A stretch of 64,000 nt of DNA from Hermatobates lingyangjiaoensis. Its lineage: Eukaryota; Arthropoda; Insecta; Hemiptera; Hermatobatidae. Each line of letters begins with the position of its first letter. Positions within the stretch are counted from its first letter, which is position 1. Below the pieces are notes generated by a model. It was not told the origin of the DNA and made no database searches. It saw only the letters and a list, made by a program, of their open reading frames with translations. A program made the position numbers and the translations under genes. The DNA lies in the NCBI GenBank assembly GCA_026182355.1, contig JAPFBL010000007.1, positions 62,001 to 126,000 on the forward strand. Reading direction: 5' to 3'. Shown piece after piece: positions 11,146-21,640 of this stretch.

Positions 11146-11154
<9 letters not shown>
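10845..11154. repeat. Near-perfect 275-bp palindrome (inverted hairpin-module dimer)
   Basis: Arms 10,880-11,016 and 11,018-11,154 are exact reverse complements about a centre at 11,017 in every base I compared. Each arm is a full module: GTCTCCAACCGTCTCTGATC, a CTCTCTTATCTCTCCTGAAG stretch, a GGTT-CAA-ACC stem, CGAAAATTAGAGACTGT and TGTTTCTTTG. On the + strand CTGAAGA lies at 11,069-11,075 and GAAA at 11,087-11,090. TA tracts border both sides (10,801-10,843 and 11,149-11,176). Such perfect arms imply recent formation or strong conversion. Confidence 0.9.
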
Positions 11155-11171
<17 letters not shown>

Positions 11172-11179
<8 letters not shown>

Positions 11180-11373
11180 ATTTCACATAAACACGTGAAA
11201 CAACAATCAATGATCAAACCACAATAAGAAATGGGAAAACAAGACTAAGATCTTTCAACCGTAACAAGCGGTCTTCGTCAGAGTCAGTTGGGTTTTTGAC
11301 TCTGACGAAGACCGCTTGTTACGGTTGAAAGATCTTAGTCTTGTTTTCCCATTTCTTATTGTGGTTTGATCAT

Positions 11374-11376
<3 letters not shown>
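11172..11376. repeat. Perfect inverted repeat with 80-bp arms and 10-base loop
   Basis: Arms 11,207-11,286 and 11,297-11,376 are exact reverse complements. The right arm reads CTGACGA (11,302-11,308), GACCGCTTGTTACGGTT, then GAAA (11,327-11,330) and GATCTTAGTCTTG. The left flank (ATTTCACATAAACACGTGAA) is shared with the copy at 39,605. TA tracts follow on the right. Confidence 0.9.
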
Positions 11377-11405
<29 letters not shown>

Positions 11406-11407
<2 letters not shown>

Positions 11408-11600
11408 AACCGTCAATTTCTAAGTGCGCTAGGTATCCTTATCTCTACTTTCCTGATGATGGTTCAACCGAAAATTAGATACTGTAAGTGTCTAAGTGTG
11501 ATCGTCCCTTTACTCTGTATCTACGAGTATAGTTTACTGTGAAACGTTTGTAGTCCTTTGTGAATCGTTTTCCTGTTCAATATATACATTGGTTTTTATA
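11406..11600 (+). repeat. Hairpin module, copy 8
   Basis: A diverged single copy of the 11,018-11,154 arm: CCAACCGTCAATTTCTAAGT, then CTGATGA (11,453-11,459), T, GGT-TCA-ACC and GAAA (11,470-11,473), then ATTAGATACTGTAAGTGT. This copy comes closest to a consensus hammerhead core (CTGATGA). Confidence 0.6.
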
Positions 11601-12425
11601 ATCTAAAAATTAATGAAGTTTGCATGCTAGCAAGCTACAAGCAGGCAGATTGTTTAAATAGAGTTATATTTAAAGTTCCCTTGTTGTGATATGTAGTCCC
11701 GCAGTGTAACAGTAATATTTAGTTGAAATTTTGTGAAAGGCTATTTAAGCCTTGGTATGATATACAGAGTGCTTATAAAATTTGAATCCTTTTTGCTGGT
11801 TGAGCATATAAATTATTTTACTGTTTGTAACATAATTCCTCTGTTTATTTCCATTTTGTGTACACTGGTGGTGTGGTAGCTAGGCTTCTCTTGACCAGAT
11901 GCATTCATAACTTTGCTGTAATATAAGACTTTGTGTGAATTGCGCAGTCTCTAAGTTGCAGTCTAAGCGTAGTTCTCTAAGAAACGTAAAGAAAACTTGA
12001 AATGAGTCAGTTCTAAGCAATGTACAGAAAAACATTTCTTTTATTTATATAGACAGAAAAATGGTTTAACTTGTAATGTTTCTCAATGTACCGGACCTAA
12101 CTCCTACCGGAGGTTTAAATTTCAGAAATACAATACTGTCATATCTTGTAGAGTTATAAACGGCATGACCTTACTTAAGCAGGGCACAGTTTGAAGCCTG
12201 AGACGGTGAGACAGTATTTGTTTTTTTAATTCAACCAGGTGCAAATATTTACGCATCATACCATTTTACTAGTATGATAGACGGTGTATGGGGCAATACT
12301 CCGCCTGTCACTATACATGCCTGTCGCTATACACTGCCACCAAATAGGACAGCTAATTGCTGCTTGGCCTGTGTTCGGTAAATGATGAAAGTGCAATATG
12401 TTGATAATTGGCTGGGTCAAAGTAA
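11601..12425. other. Non-coding; carries one dispersed-repeat copy
   Basis: About 11,973-12,050 matches the reverse complement of about 45,543-45,625 (shared GAAACGTAAAGAAAACTT and GAGTCAGTTCTAAGCAATGT). The rest shows nothing recognisable. Confidence 0.5.
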
Positions 12426-12650
12426 AAAGTAGACTTTCCCCAGGTGCTCGAGTTACCGCAGCCAACCCTATTAGAAAGTGTGAGGAGGTGTGTGGGTGGC
12501 GAAGGAGGTGCCTGGGGCAGGCAGAAATCACTTAGCTTGCGCCACCCACCCCCAGGGACTGCTTTCTCCACACCTACATTCTGCAACTACCCTAACACCA
12601 TAGCGCACCCTGGTCCTGGTGCGATCCCAATGCCAGTACAGATCAATACA
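12426..12650. other. GC-rich island, exon or regulatory element undecided
   Basis: GC-rich blocks with CACCCACCCCCAG and GGTGCGATCCC stand out from the flanks. Overlapping open frames exist on both strands (88 residues +, 77 and 91 residues -), which is typical of GC-rich non-coding DNA. The + frame contains a proline-rich run (IAHPGPGAIPMPVQ). No matched acceptor and donor pair is convincing. Confidence 0.25.
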
Positions 12651-13780
12651 ATTAGAGCTAATAAACTAATATTTCAACATTATGGTCACAAATTTTATTT
12701 AATTTGTTAACATCGAAACTGTTAGGGTATCTGGTGTAATGGAATGCTATTTGATGAAAAACGTAAAAATAAATTAACATTTTCTCTCTACTCCATTATA
12801 GGATAAGGGCTAAACACTTTGCATCTTAAAAAACTCTGTCTGAAGAGGTGAACTAAAGCCAAAATTGAGAGAAGCAGAAAAATGAGTAATTATGGAACTG
12901 GTGTAGTCTAGCAGGAATCCTGCTTGTCTTCATTATTGCAAATTGTAGCTTCCAATCTTGAACTTGACTTTTCATGTAGACATTGAAACTTGCGCATGCT
13001 ATATTTACATGTGGCTATAGTCATTTTATTAATTATAAGGAACTTGAAATCATTATTTCAACCGATATGTTATTAAGATTCTTAAATTGAGTACCTGAAT
13101 CTCACTGGACTCGTATTCACTGCGACTATACCTGCCACATTATACATCCCGTTGTATTTTAACTAAACTCAACTTCATATTTTATGTTCCTTAATGACCT
13201 TCATAAATGTCGTAGCGAAGTATTCCTCACTTCTGTAGCTTTGGTTATGACTTCACAAAAATCTTTATCCTGTCCAATGTAGGGGCCTTTAGTCAAATAT
13301 AATGTGATAGAAGATTTCTACCGAGACTAGGTAGAGAGCCTGCATTCTTCAGGCTCAAGTTGAGAGTTGTCAAACTTATCTACAGTTTCCATTTATAGTA
13401 CATAAGTAGATATTTTTATTAGATGCACCGCATATATTTTTATATTCCCTCTTCGAAGATATAGTATTCACTACAAATGTAAAATCAGTTGAATGAGATA
13501 CTTAACCTAAATTGAGGACGCTTGTTCTCCCTATCTTTTAAAAGCTTTCTTCGTGACCTAATGCTCAGGTCCCCTCCTGTGAAAGCTGAGGTATATAATG
13601 CAAAAAATCCCAGGACAACACAATATTTAAAAAATAACTTAAAACATTGTTATGTCAATTTATACAAATCCGATAAGTAGTAAATCCATTAATCCAAGAT
13701 GAATTTTTAGTTTTTATAGCTATATTAGTTTTATAGCTATATTATAGCTACATTTTTATATTGTGTATATGTTTGATGTT
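12651..13780. other. AT-rich non-coding, nothing recognised
   Basis: No repeat, fold or frame that I can support. Confidence 0.5.
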
Positions 13781-13784
13781 GATA

Positions 13785-13950
13785 TGTGATTTCTTATTAT
13801 CCTTTGTTTGTAGGCCTATGAAAAAGGTTTTAAATAAAACCGAAACGTTGGCAACGAGAGTTTGATTTTTTATCCTGGAAAATTGACCGAACCCCGATTA
13901 GAGAACACACCTATTCTATCAAACGGTCGATATATTATTGAATCTGATAT
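13785..13950 (+). repeat. Second-group hairpin module
   Basis: GGCCTATGAAAAAGG is followed by a GGTTTT-AAAT-AAAACC stem and GAAACGTTGGC, then GAGAGTTTGATTTTTTA, a GGAAAATTGACCGAACCCCG block and ATTCTATCAAACGG. The stem-GAAAC layout parallels the first group. The last block is the unit inverted at 6,940-7,016, and the middle resembles 5,470-5,545 and about 7,680-7,760. Confidence 0.55.
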
Positions 13951-14159
13951 ATATTTTTATAGCTATATTAGTTTTTATAGCAAAGGCAATCCCTTTGCAG
14001 AAATGGAAATTCTATGAATTTTTTATAACTGCCAATTTTATGGCAACATTTTATTGTACTCTGATTAGCCAATTAGTATTGAAAACTTTTTCTGAATTCA
14101 TAAACCTACCATAATGCCCCTATTTGTTAATGTAGCTTTAAAAAAAACCTCAACTCATC

Positions 14160-14520
14160 CTTACTGAAGTGCTATTTTTAGGTATTATTATCCTGATCGG
14201 TCATCCGGCGTGGCTTCTATTTTTCTCACAAGATTTCAGATTCAATCATAAATCAAAAAGTATTACATTTTATTCCGTTGGTTTTACAATCAGAGGATTT
14301 TTTTGTTTTTTTTTCTCTTATTTCCACTACATTTTCAATACAATGGCCAAATTCAATAAACTACAGTTAATATTTCAGAAAATAAAATGTTTAAAGAGAT
14401 ATTTTGGTCAAAAAACTCACTTCCCACCATGCGACACTATTCTCAAAGAATAGAACACATGTTCACTATAAGGCATATTTTTATGTAAAATACGGATTTG
14501 ATCCATCAAAGGTGTGGAAT
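14160..14520 (+). repeat. Dispersed repeat family D, copy
   Basis: Shares an ATAAATCAAAAAG block and a later ATGTTCACTATAA ... ATTTGATCCATCAAA block with 17,760-18,080 and 21,240-21,510. The 94-residue open frame within it has no recognisable domain. A CA microsatellite (14,532-14,556) adjoins it. Confidence 0.5.
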
Positions 14521-14559
14521 CTCTATCTCTCTCACACACACACACACACACACACCCGT

Positions 14560-15055
14560 CAGCACCATGAGTGTAAAAAAATTTTGATACTACTTGCATA
14601 TATTATTTTAGTTTAGTTAAACATGTATGTAAATTAACTGTTAAATAAATGTTTGTGTGTTATACTTAGTTTTACTTACTATACTAAATTTACTTATAGT
14701 TAATACAATTTATACTTATTTACACTTAGATTATAGTTATAGTTACTTTGTAATATTTATTATTATTTATAATAACTTTGTTGTTGCATACACGTTGTAC
14801 CCTGTGTGATACGTGTGAACTTAAATATACTCCTCATAACAGGGTTATGTTATGAGGGAAAAAAAACACACACACACAAACATATCGCAAAAAAAATTAA
14901 AAATAGGACATTGGGTACCTTCAAACATGCGAATCTGTCAAAATTTCCGATACATTTTTTTTTCATTTTTACTATACTTTACTTATAATCAAGTGAAGTA
15001 CATAAACACTCACCAATAGATACACACAAAGGTAGCATAAAACTGTCAGAATGGA
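14560..15055. other. AT-rich non-coding
   Basis: Diverged ACTTA/TTATA short repeats occupy 14,660-14,760. Nothing else is visible. Confidence 0.5.
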
Positions 15056-15079
15056 TTAAGTCAAAATATTTTGACTTAA

Positions 15080-15263
15080 GCTTATATGGTCATAGACTGT
15101 AACTGCGTGCAATCTTTAAACAGTCTGCCTGTAGACACAAAACTTCAGAAGACACAAAATATCACAATCAACGTTTGCTTTTGTTGTTAGGCATAAACTT
15201 AACAATTCTAAGTTTTAATTGAGTAGAATACTTGGTAAAACCCTTCGTCAGCACCACGCGTCA
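15080..15263 (+). repeat. Direct repeat, left copy (about 184 bp)
   Basis: About nine in ten bases match 15,841-16,023, from GCTTATATGGTCATAGACTG to CGTC, with a few small indels. A 22-bp palindrome (TAAGTCAAAAT and its complement) lies just to the left. Confidence 0.8.
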
Positions 15264-15840
15264 AATCTCAAAAACAAGGACCTATTTCTTACTTGGAAAA
15301 CGGACAATTTTATCCACGTCCCTGAATAAATAGTTTTTGTACTAGTGCCAAGTGAACAGAATAGATTAACCTATATTTTCAACATTTCTTGTGGCAACTA
15401 GTTTACATTTGCATCGCATAAATTCTAGTTTAAATTAAACATAAAAAAGTTTTTATTTGGTTAAATCTGATGCTATAATTGAAATGTAAATAAAGTTTCA
15501 GGAATAGGAAGTTATCAAATTCATTTTATTTTCTTGATTTAATACAAAAAAAAAAGAAGTAAAAGTTGTACCTTAATTAAAAAAGAAAATATATTCTTCA
15601 CTCAGGGAAACGAGTGGAAGTTTGGTGAAAAAGCTTGCCCCTGGCGAGTATTTTGAAACAGTGGTTTGTCCATATGAAGGACTGGGGCTTGATTATTAAA
15701 AGTTTTTTCTAAGAGCAAATTACCTTCGTAAGTCCTTGATAAAGTCCTGACAAGATGTTAACCTTCGGGCTTTTTCTGTTTTACTGTTGTGCATGCTTCA
15801 CAACTTTTTTATTATACAGACTGGCAGTGAAGGTACTTCA
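15264..15840. other. Non-coding spacer between direct repeats
   Basis: No recognised features. Confidence 0.5.
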
Positions 15841-16023
15841 GCTTATATGGTCATAGACTGTAACTGCGTGCAATCTCTAAACAGTAGTCTGCCTGTATAC
15901 ACAAAACTTCAGAAGCCTATATCACAATCAACTTTTGCTTTTGTTGTTAGCCATAAACTTAACAATTCTTAGTTTTAATTGAGTAGAATACTTGGTGAAA
16001 CTCTTCCTCAGCAACACACGTCG
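15841..16023 (+). repeat. Direct repeat, right copy
   Basis: Partner of 15,080-15,263, offset 761 bp. The 61-residue open frame over it is not conserved in the left copy, which argues against coding. Confidence 0.8.
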
Positions 16024-16202
16024 AGCAATTGTCTTCTAGATGACTAGCCAATAGTACGATAGCCCTACTCCTGGAATCTATTTCTTCCATCTAACAATAT
16101 GCAAGCACTAAAACGTGTGCACAGCAACAAAAGTAGATTAAAATTTCATATAAAAAAAATAGTAAATTTTTGTAAATAAGGTAATGTCTGAGTAGAATAG
16201 AA

Positions 16203-16254
16203 CACACACACACGCAAACACACGCAAACACACACACACACACACACACACACT
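16203..16254. repeat. CA microsatellite
   Basis: A CA run with two GCAAA interruptions, directly abutting the inverted module at 16,255. Confidence 0.9.
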
Positions 16255-16447
16255 GAAGATAGGTAGTACACAAAGTAAAGAAACACACTTTCAAACTGAA
16301 ATTTTCGGGCTAGTCTTTAGGAGAAAAGAGACTAGCCCTTGCGTCTACAACGTGGTTGGTCTCCCTTTCTCTTTTCTTCTGAAGACGAATTGCCCGAAAA
16401 TTTGAGTTTAAAAGTGTGTTTCTTTACTTTGTGTACTACCTATCTTC
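16255..16447. repeat. Inverted hairpin module, about 76-bp arms (~90% matched)
   Basis: The left arm (16,255-16,330) pairs with 16,369-16,447. The loop keeps the module's lead (TTGCGTCTACAACGTG, as in copy 4), so the left arm is a truncated copy. On the + strand CTGAAGA lies at 16,379-16,385 and GAAA at 16,396-16,399. A TA tract follows. Confidence 0.85.
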
Positions 16448-16499
16448 AATTTTGAACTGTTATATATATACATATTTATATAGTATATATGTATATATA

Positions 16500-16632
16500 T
16501 ATATAAAGTCGTTGTCTGCCTGCGGAGCGACTCGTTTCTATCTTCCTTATGACGAGGACATCGAAATATAGTAGTGAGTTTCTGTTTCATTTCTGAGTGT
16601 TCTTTGTGTCAATATAGTTATATATATATTAG
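16500..16632 (+). repeat. Hairpin module, copy 10 (diverged)
   Basis: Core TTATGACGAGGACATCGAAAT, then GTGAGTTTCTGTTTC, between two TA tracts. It shares the GAAATA...GTGAGT layout with copies 1 and 2. Confidence 0.45.
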
Positions 16633-17600
16633 CTAAAAATTTGTACACATACAAAGATAAAGTAAAAACCTAAATAATATAATTTTAACAAAATTCAGCT
16701 TTATACCCGTATATACATTAAAGATGTCAACATTTTTTTTTCATACAATTAAAGTAATTAAAATTACGTTAAATATTGCGTTACAGCGAAAAGAAATTTT
16801 AAAATCAATAAAATTTTAGATAAAATCTATCTAGAATAAGGTAAAATGTGTGGCTGATATTAATTTATGCTGCCCTATCGGCCAGTCCTATGTAATAAAA
16901 ATTTAGTTTTGTCCATATAGTTACAATAGTGGGAAGTGGTGTATTAAGTGACACCACTTCTGGTCAAGTTAAACCAGTCACATACAACTTGACGTTTGAC
17001 TAATGTTGAATCTGCTGAAGTTATGTAGAGTCCTGCCATGTCCACTCAGTAGCTGAGTCAGTTTGTTGTCCATTTGTAACCTCAAGCTTCTTCCTCGTCT
17101 GTATAGCCAGAAATTCTCTATTTTCTTTCCATATCTTCGTATGTGTTGTTTTTAAAATGTTTCTTGTGCAGATGTATTCTGTGTGCGTATGTGTGTGAGA
17201 GAGAGTTTGTGTGTATGAATGATTTTGTTTTCTTCACATAAGCAATGAGTTAGTTTCGTTGTATGTACGAGTATATCACACAGATGATAAAGAGTGTTGG
17301 GAACACGAAAAGGACTTTTTAAAAATGTATACAACCGAAATTAAATAAAATATTAAATGAGATTATAAAAGTATAGAACTAATTATTACAGTAATAATAA
17401 TAATTGAAAAACAATGTTTTTGTTGTTTACAACTTTCACATAGACTTCCACAATTATCTTCTATTCTATCATTGAAAGAATGTGTTTTCCAGGGGAAGAA
17501 ATTGTGCCTTATATATTATTTGGTAACCATTTTATTTATAAAAATAGCAAATTACAGGTGTATTCTATCAGAACGTAAATATCGGCAGTACTAAATCTGT
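16633..17600. other. Non-coding; one 10-bp hairpin
   Basis: A perfect hairpin GAAGTGGTGT / ACACCACTTC with an 8-base loop lies at 16,933-16,960. Nothing else is recognised. Confidence 0.5.
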
Positions 17601-17604
17601 TCAT

Positions 17605-17712
17605 TAGAGTAAAGGTGTTACGAGTACCTGATATGCATCAGGTAGCTTGATGACCCACTGTAGCACCCTCTGAGGGACGGCGTGTGCAAGATTTTTCATC
17701 TCCCACATATAT
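17605..17712 (-). repeat. SINE type A fragment
   Basis: ACGAGTACCTGATATGCATC, GAGGGACGG and TTCATCTCCCACATA match the minus-strand SINE at 38,293-38,620 (its central domain and the stretch just after the tRNA-like head). The head itself and the 3' tail are missing. Confidence 0.55.
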
Positions 17713-17749
17713 ATATCTCATTACAACGTGCTATGAGATATATATAACA

Positions 17750-18240
17750 TCTCCCTATTTCTCACAGGCTTTTGGAATCGATCATAAATTAAAAAGTTTA
17801 CATTTTACATTAAGGCACTACCTTCCAGTTATTTAAAATTCTCCTTTTTTCTTCGTTAATGTTGCTGTCAGTAGATATTTTTTGTAATTTTTAAAACTCT
17901 AGACATAGCAGGTTTAAAAATAATTCATTACTTAAATCTCATTTCAGTCAAAAAAAGTGATATTACTCAAAAACAATAATCCACATCTACACTATACTAA
18001 AGAGTCAATTTGTAAATGAAATATGAATGCGATCCTTCAAACTGACTATAAGTCCCCACAAACTAATGGGCACACACCCACTCAGATACATCATCAGAAA
18101 AAACATCAAAAATTAACTTCGGGGTCCTCAAAAACATGTAGTTCCGCCATGATCTTGAAATTTAATTTTTTTCATGATTGCTTTAATTTACTTGTAGTAA
18201 AATGAAAATTGAGATACTTAAGTCCTACAAGGAAAAATTT
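17750..18240 (+). repeat. Dispersed repeat family D, longest copy
   Basis: The first half (TTCTCACAGGCTTTTGG ... ACATCTACACTATACTAA ... ATGCGATCCTTCAAAC) matches 14,220-14,510 and 21,240-21,510. The last part (ATCATCAGAAAAAACATC ... GGTCCTCAAAAACATGTAG) matches 1,920-2,040. This joins the partial copies into one family of at least 450 bp. No protein is recognised. Confidence 0.55.
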
Positions 18241-18479
18241 TGTACCGGAGTAAATGTAAATACATTATCATACTCATTGAGCAGTAGTTCAATTAACTAA
18301 TGTGGCTGACTCTTTTTTGCCAATTACAATGAACGTGTAATCATTGTTACAGTAAATCTAAGACAGAGGTGAAGAAGAAGCTATGTGATAAATAATTACA
18401 AGTTATGAAATTCAACTCACTTGCGCTTTAAAGGATTCAGATTCCGGTTGAACGTGAGTCTCGAAATATTGCATTGGAG

Positions 18480-18790
18480 ACGTTAAAAAAGGAAAAGTAA
18501 AAACAACAACGATTTTTGCTTAAAGTAATGTATCAAGATCATGCTGAGACTGAGGCCAGTTACATAATTGCAATGCAGAGCTAATAAATGATTGTATTAT
18601 TGAAGTTGCACGATGCTTAGATACAGATAAGGCTTACAAATATAAAAATGTGGCTCTATCAGGAAGAACCAACACAAATCTTCAGGGTGAATTAGCTTAA
18701 AAATTAACAAACCAGTCAAAAATCATAATTGGTAAAAAAAAACTACTTATTATTCAGTAGCTTTGGAAAAATTAACAGCGCAACTGATTT
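18480..18790 (+). pseudogene. hAT transposase remnant (GTF2IRD2-like subgroup)
   Basis: Translated pieces in shifting frames read HAETEASYIIAMQS, IIEVARCLDTDKAYKYKNVA, LSGRTNTNLQGELA and YYSVALEKLTAQLI. These follow the order of the N-terminal and first catalytic part of GTF2IRD2/ZBED-type hAT transposases (alanine-rich block, cysteine-containing block, LS-R-T block, then the Y-S-ALDES-TD-QL block). The DES-type acidic cluster has become EKL, so the catalytic aspartate position is lost, and stops and frameshifts interrupt it. Terminal repeats were not found. Family assignment rests on remembered motif order. Confidence 0.55.
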
Positions 18791-18799
18791 CACACATTG

Positions 18800-19260
18800 T
18801 ATTTTGTTCATGCCATAATTGATTAATTGGTTTATATTAGGATTACTGGTTTCGACAACCTTAAACGGATAACACAGAGAAATATAATCAATAATGTCAA
18901 AGAAAAATATTGCAAAAAAGTCTATATTCCACAAATATAATGAGTGAGTGCAGAGATTTACTCCATTTCATTATAGAAAAACTGAAGGATTCATGGCATT
19001 TTTTAAAAAATAACTCTAAAATGAAAATGCTCTTATTACCTTTCATTATAAACTTTATCCGAATAATTACTATGAGAGACCAAAATGCTCATATTGGATG
19101 ATGAGATCATCATTGCAGATTTACCTACCATTCAAAAGTGCGCTGGTTATCACCTGAAAGTTACTGATATTTCTGACTTAAATCACTTCAAGGTCGACAA
19201 GCTGGGCATCCTGGACTAGTACATACCGGATGCTATGTCATCAAGTAATCTGGGAGTACT
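18800..19260 (+). other. Possible continuation of decayed transposon
   Basis: Frames at 18,910-19,101 and about 19,100-19,200 (IQKCAGYHLKVTDISDLNHF, KVDKLGILD) are open and protein-like. I cannot align them to the hAT family. Confidence 0.2.
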
Positions 19261-21139
19261 GTAAGGCTGTGAAATATTTACAGTTGTCTGGCGCAGTTAT
19301 GTTAGGTGGTTCATGATGTTTATCAAGGTGTCACCAAAGCTGCACAGCTTTCGAATTCATCATTTGACAAACATGTTCAGATACCTCTCTGACTGTAGCA
19401 TTTTTTTCTCTTGATGATGCAATGAACATTATGAATACTGTGATTTTTCGTAATCTTACAGATATCAAATCCCATTTAGAATAGATGTGCAATGTCGGAT
19501 GCTTATCTGAGACTTAAAGATGTGGAATTAAAATGTTTTACATACAATCTTCTTTATCAGTTTTTGTGCCTAATAATTGTTAATAAATAATTACCATCAT
19601 AAGCATAATTCCTTAACAAATAAGTATTTGTATGGATTCATTTTTGTTTGAAATATAACAAATACAGTATCAGTATTTTGTCAAATATATAAACATATTT
19701 ACTAATAAATGAATCGCTGTTAATGTCATCAAATATCAGGCTTTGCACTTACTTCTTATTTATTTTATTACTTCTGGTTAACTTTGCTATTCTTATTCTA
19801 CTAAAATTTCCAATTATGAAACTGTTAAAATTAAATACAATTTGATTGTTGTTAAAAACCCACAGGTTGTTAGTAACAATTGAAGAAGAATATACAATTT
19901 TACCCGGCAAATTTTTCTGTTTCCTAAACCGGATTCAAATTTTGTCTACCTTTCAGAGTCAAACTGAGAGTTCTCAGTGCGTTAACTCTAACTGTGTAGC
20001 TCCATACCGACTTCAGAAGTGCTTTACATTTATATATTTTATGAATACTGAAACAGTAAAGTACTCGAATATTTAATCTTGGAATGGATAATTTGGCGGG
20101 TTATTGAATGGGAAAAATCGATAAGGAGGAATTAAGTTAGGATAACCCACTGAAAACCTCGGTTTAACTCTGGAAGGAACAAATTCCGAAATAGGTTGAG
20201 TAAAGATGGAAATTTTCAGGGTAATATTGTACATTATTAAATAACTGCCGTTAAATTGAAGTACAAAAACAAAAGACATATTCAAGCAATTAAAAAGTAA
20301 TTTGAACCAAGAAGAAGAGACAATTATATTTAAAACCATTTGATAGAAAACTGTGATAAAATTCAACTGTATTTTAAAGTAAATTAATACACGCCTATTA
20401 CTTTTCAAGCAAAATCCAGTAGTTCTTTATGGTTAATTATGGTTATCATAATTTTAATTTGATTTAAAAGAAATATTACATATAGCTATGGAAATAAAAC
20501 CGAAATATGAATGGATATTATAATAATACTTAGTATTAGTGATATTTATTTATAAAATGATAATTAAATTATTATACTTCTTTTTATTACAACTTTATAA
20601 GGGTGTCACGGTTCTTAGACAGCAAGATCAAACGGCATTGACTTTAACAAATAAGTGGGTTCAATTACCCTTAACTCCTTATTTGTTTGAATTAACTCTA
20701 AATTCACTTGAATCTATGTTATTTAGCTTTGATACCTCAGACTGAATATTTTTCTTCCATTATATCTCTCTTCTGATCACAAACTCATGTTGAAAATATG
20801 GATTTTGTTAGAGTTTTGTTTTATTCTTTGTCCTATTTTAGATTTAAAAAGTCGGATTGAACCAATATTTACGTATATTGCATATATATGTAAATTTTGG
20901 TAGCAAAAATAAGACGAAATTTGGCTGAAGCTTCCTTCTTTATAAGCTTCTCAGGTGATACTACATCTACACAATATAATACTCATCAAATTGTCAGCAT
21001 GTTTCAACTGTCACCAGTCATTATCAAGAAATGAATAAAGTTTCGCAATGGTTATCTTCTCTATAATGTTGAGTGTCCTAAGAGGGTGTTTTGCCCTACT
21101 GTGTACCATAACTCCCCCTGTCGTCCATGTAATTTCAAC
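19261..21139. other. AT-rich non-coding
   Basis: Open frames of 76 (+), 111 (-, 20,073-20,408) and 68 (+) codons occur but show no domain. The 111-codon frame ends proline- and aromatic-rich and is hydrophobic at its start. Without homology I do not call a gene. Confidence 0.4.
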
Positions 21140-21640
21140 AAAAATGTTTTCAGCTTTTCTTCTCAAAAGCACTATTTGTGGTATAATTTCATTATGAGCC
21201 ATCAAAAAGCGTGACTGGTATCATTTACAAGTTTTAATAACTGATTATAAGTCAAAAGTTTTACATTTAGATCAAAATTAATACTTCCAATTATTTAAAA
21301 ATGTTAGCCTTTTTTCAACTATTGCCGAAGCCAACTTGATATTAATTCCAAAATGTCTACACTCAAAAAAAAAAAAAAATATTCCCTAAATCCTATAATG
21401 GTTAAAAAGGTGATTGCAATTTTTCCCAAAAACAATTGAGTACATCTACACTATAAAGCTCATTTTCTTTCTAAAATATGAATTTAATCCATCAAACGGC
21501 GTGATCTGTAGCGTTCTCACAATCTTTTAGAGACTCACAGAAATCATGGAAAAAAGTGGAAAAAAACTTTGTAGGTCAGAAACTATGTAAATTCGTCAAA
21601 ATCTTTAGATAGATTTTCCTTATGATGATGAGAAAATTAT
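21140..21640 (+). repeat. Dispersed repeat family D, copy
   Basis: Contains ACATCTACACTATAAAGCTC and ATTTAATCCATCAAACGG, matching 14,460-14,505 and 17,985-18,045, and a diverged version of the later block. Confidence 0.5.

Noticed and set aside
11453..11473. Canonical hammerhead ribozyme
   Set aside because: CTGATGA and GAAA are present, but an extra base lies before stem II and no stem I/III pairing or cleavage site could be confirmed by eye, so it is reported only as hammerhead-like.
20073..20408. 111-residue minus open frame
   Set aside because: The composition is that of AT-rich non-coding DNA; the Pro-rich end is suggestive but unmatched to any family I know.
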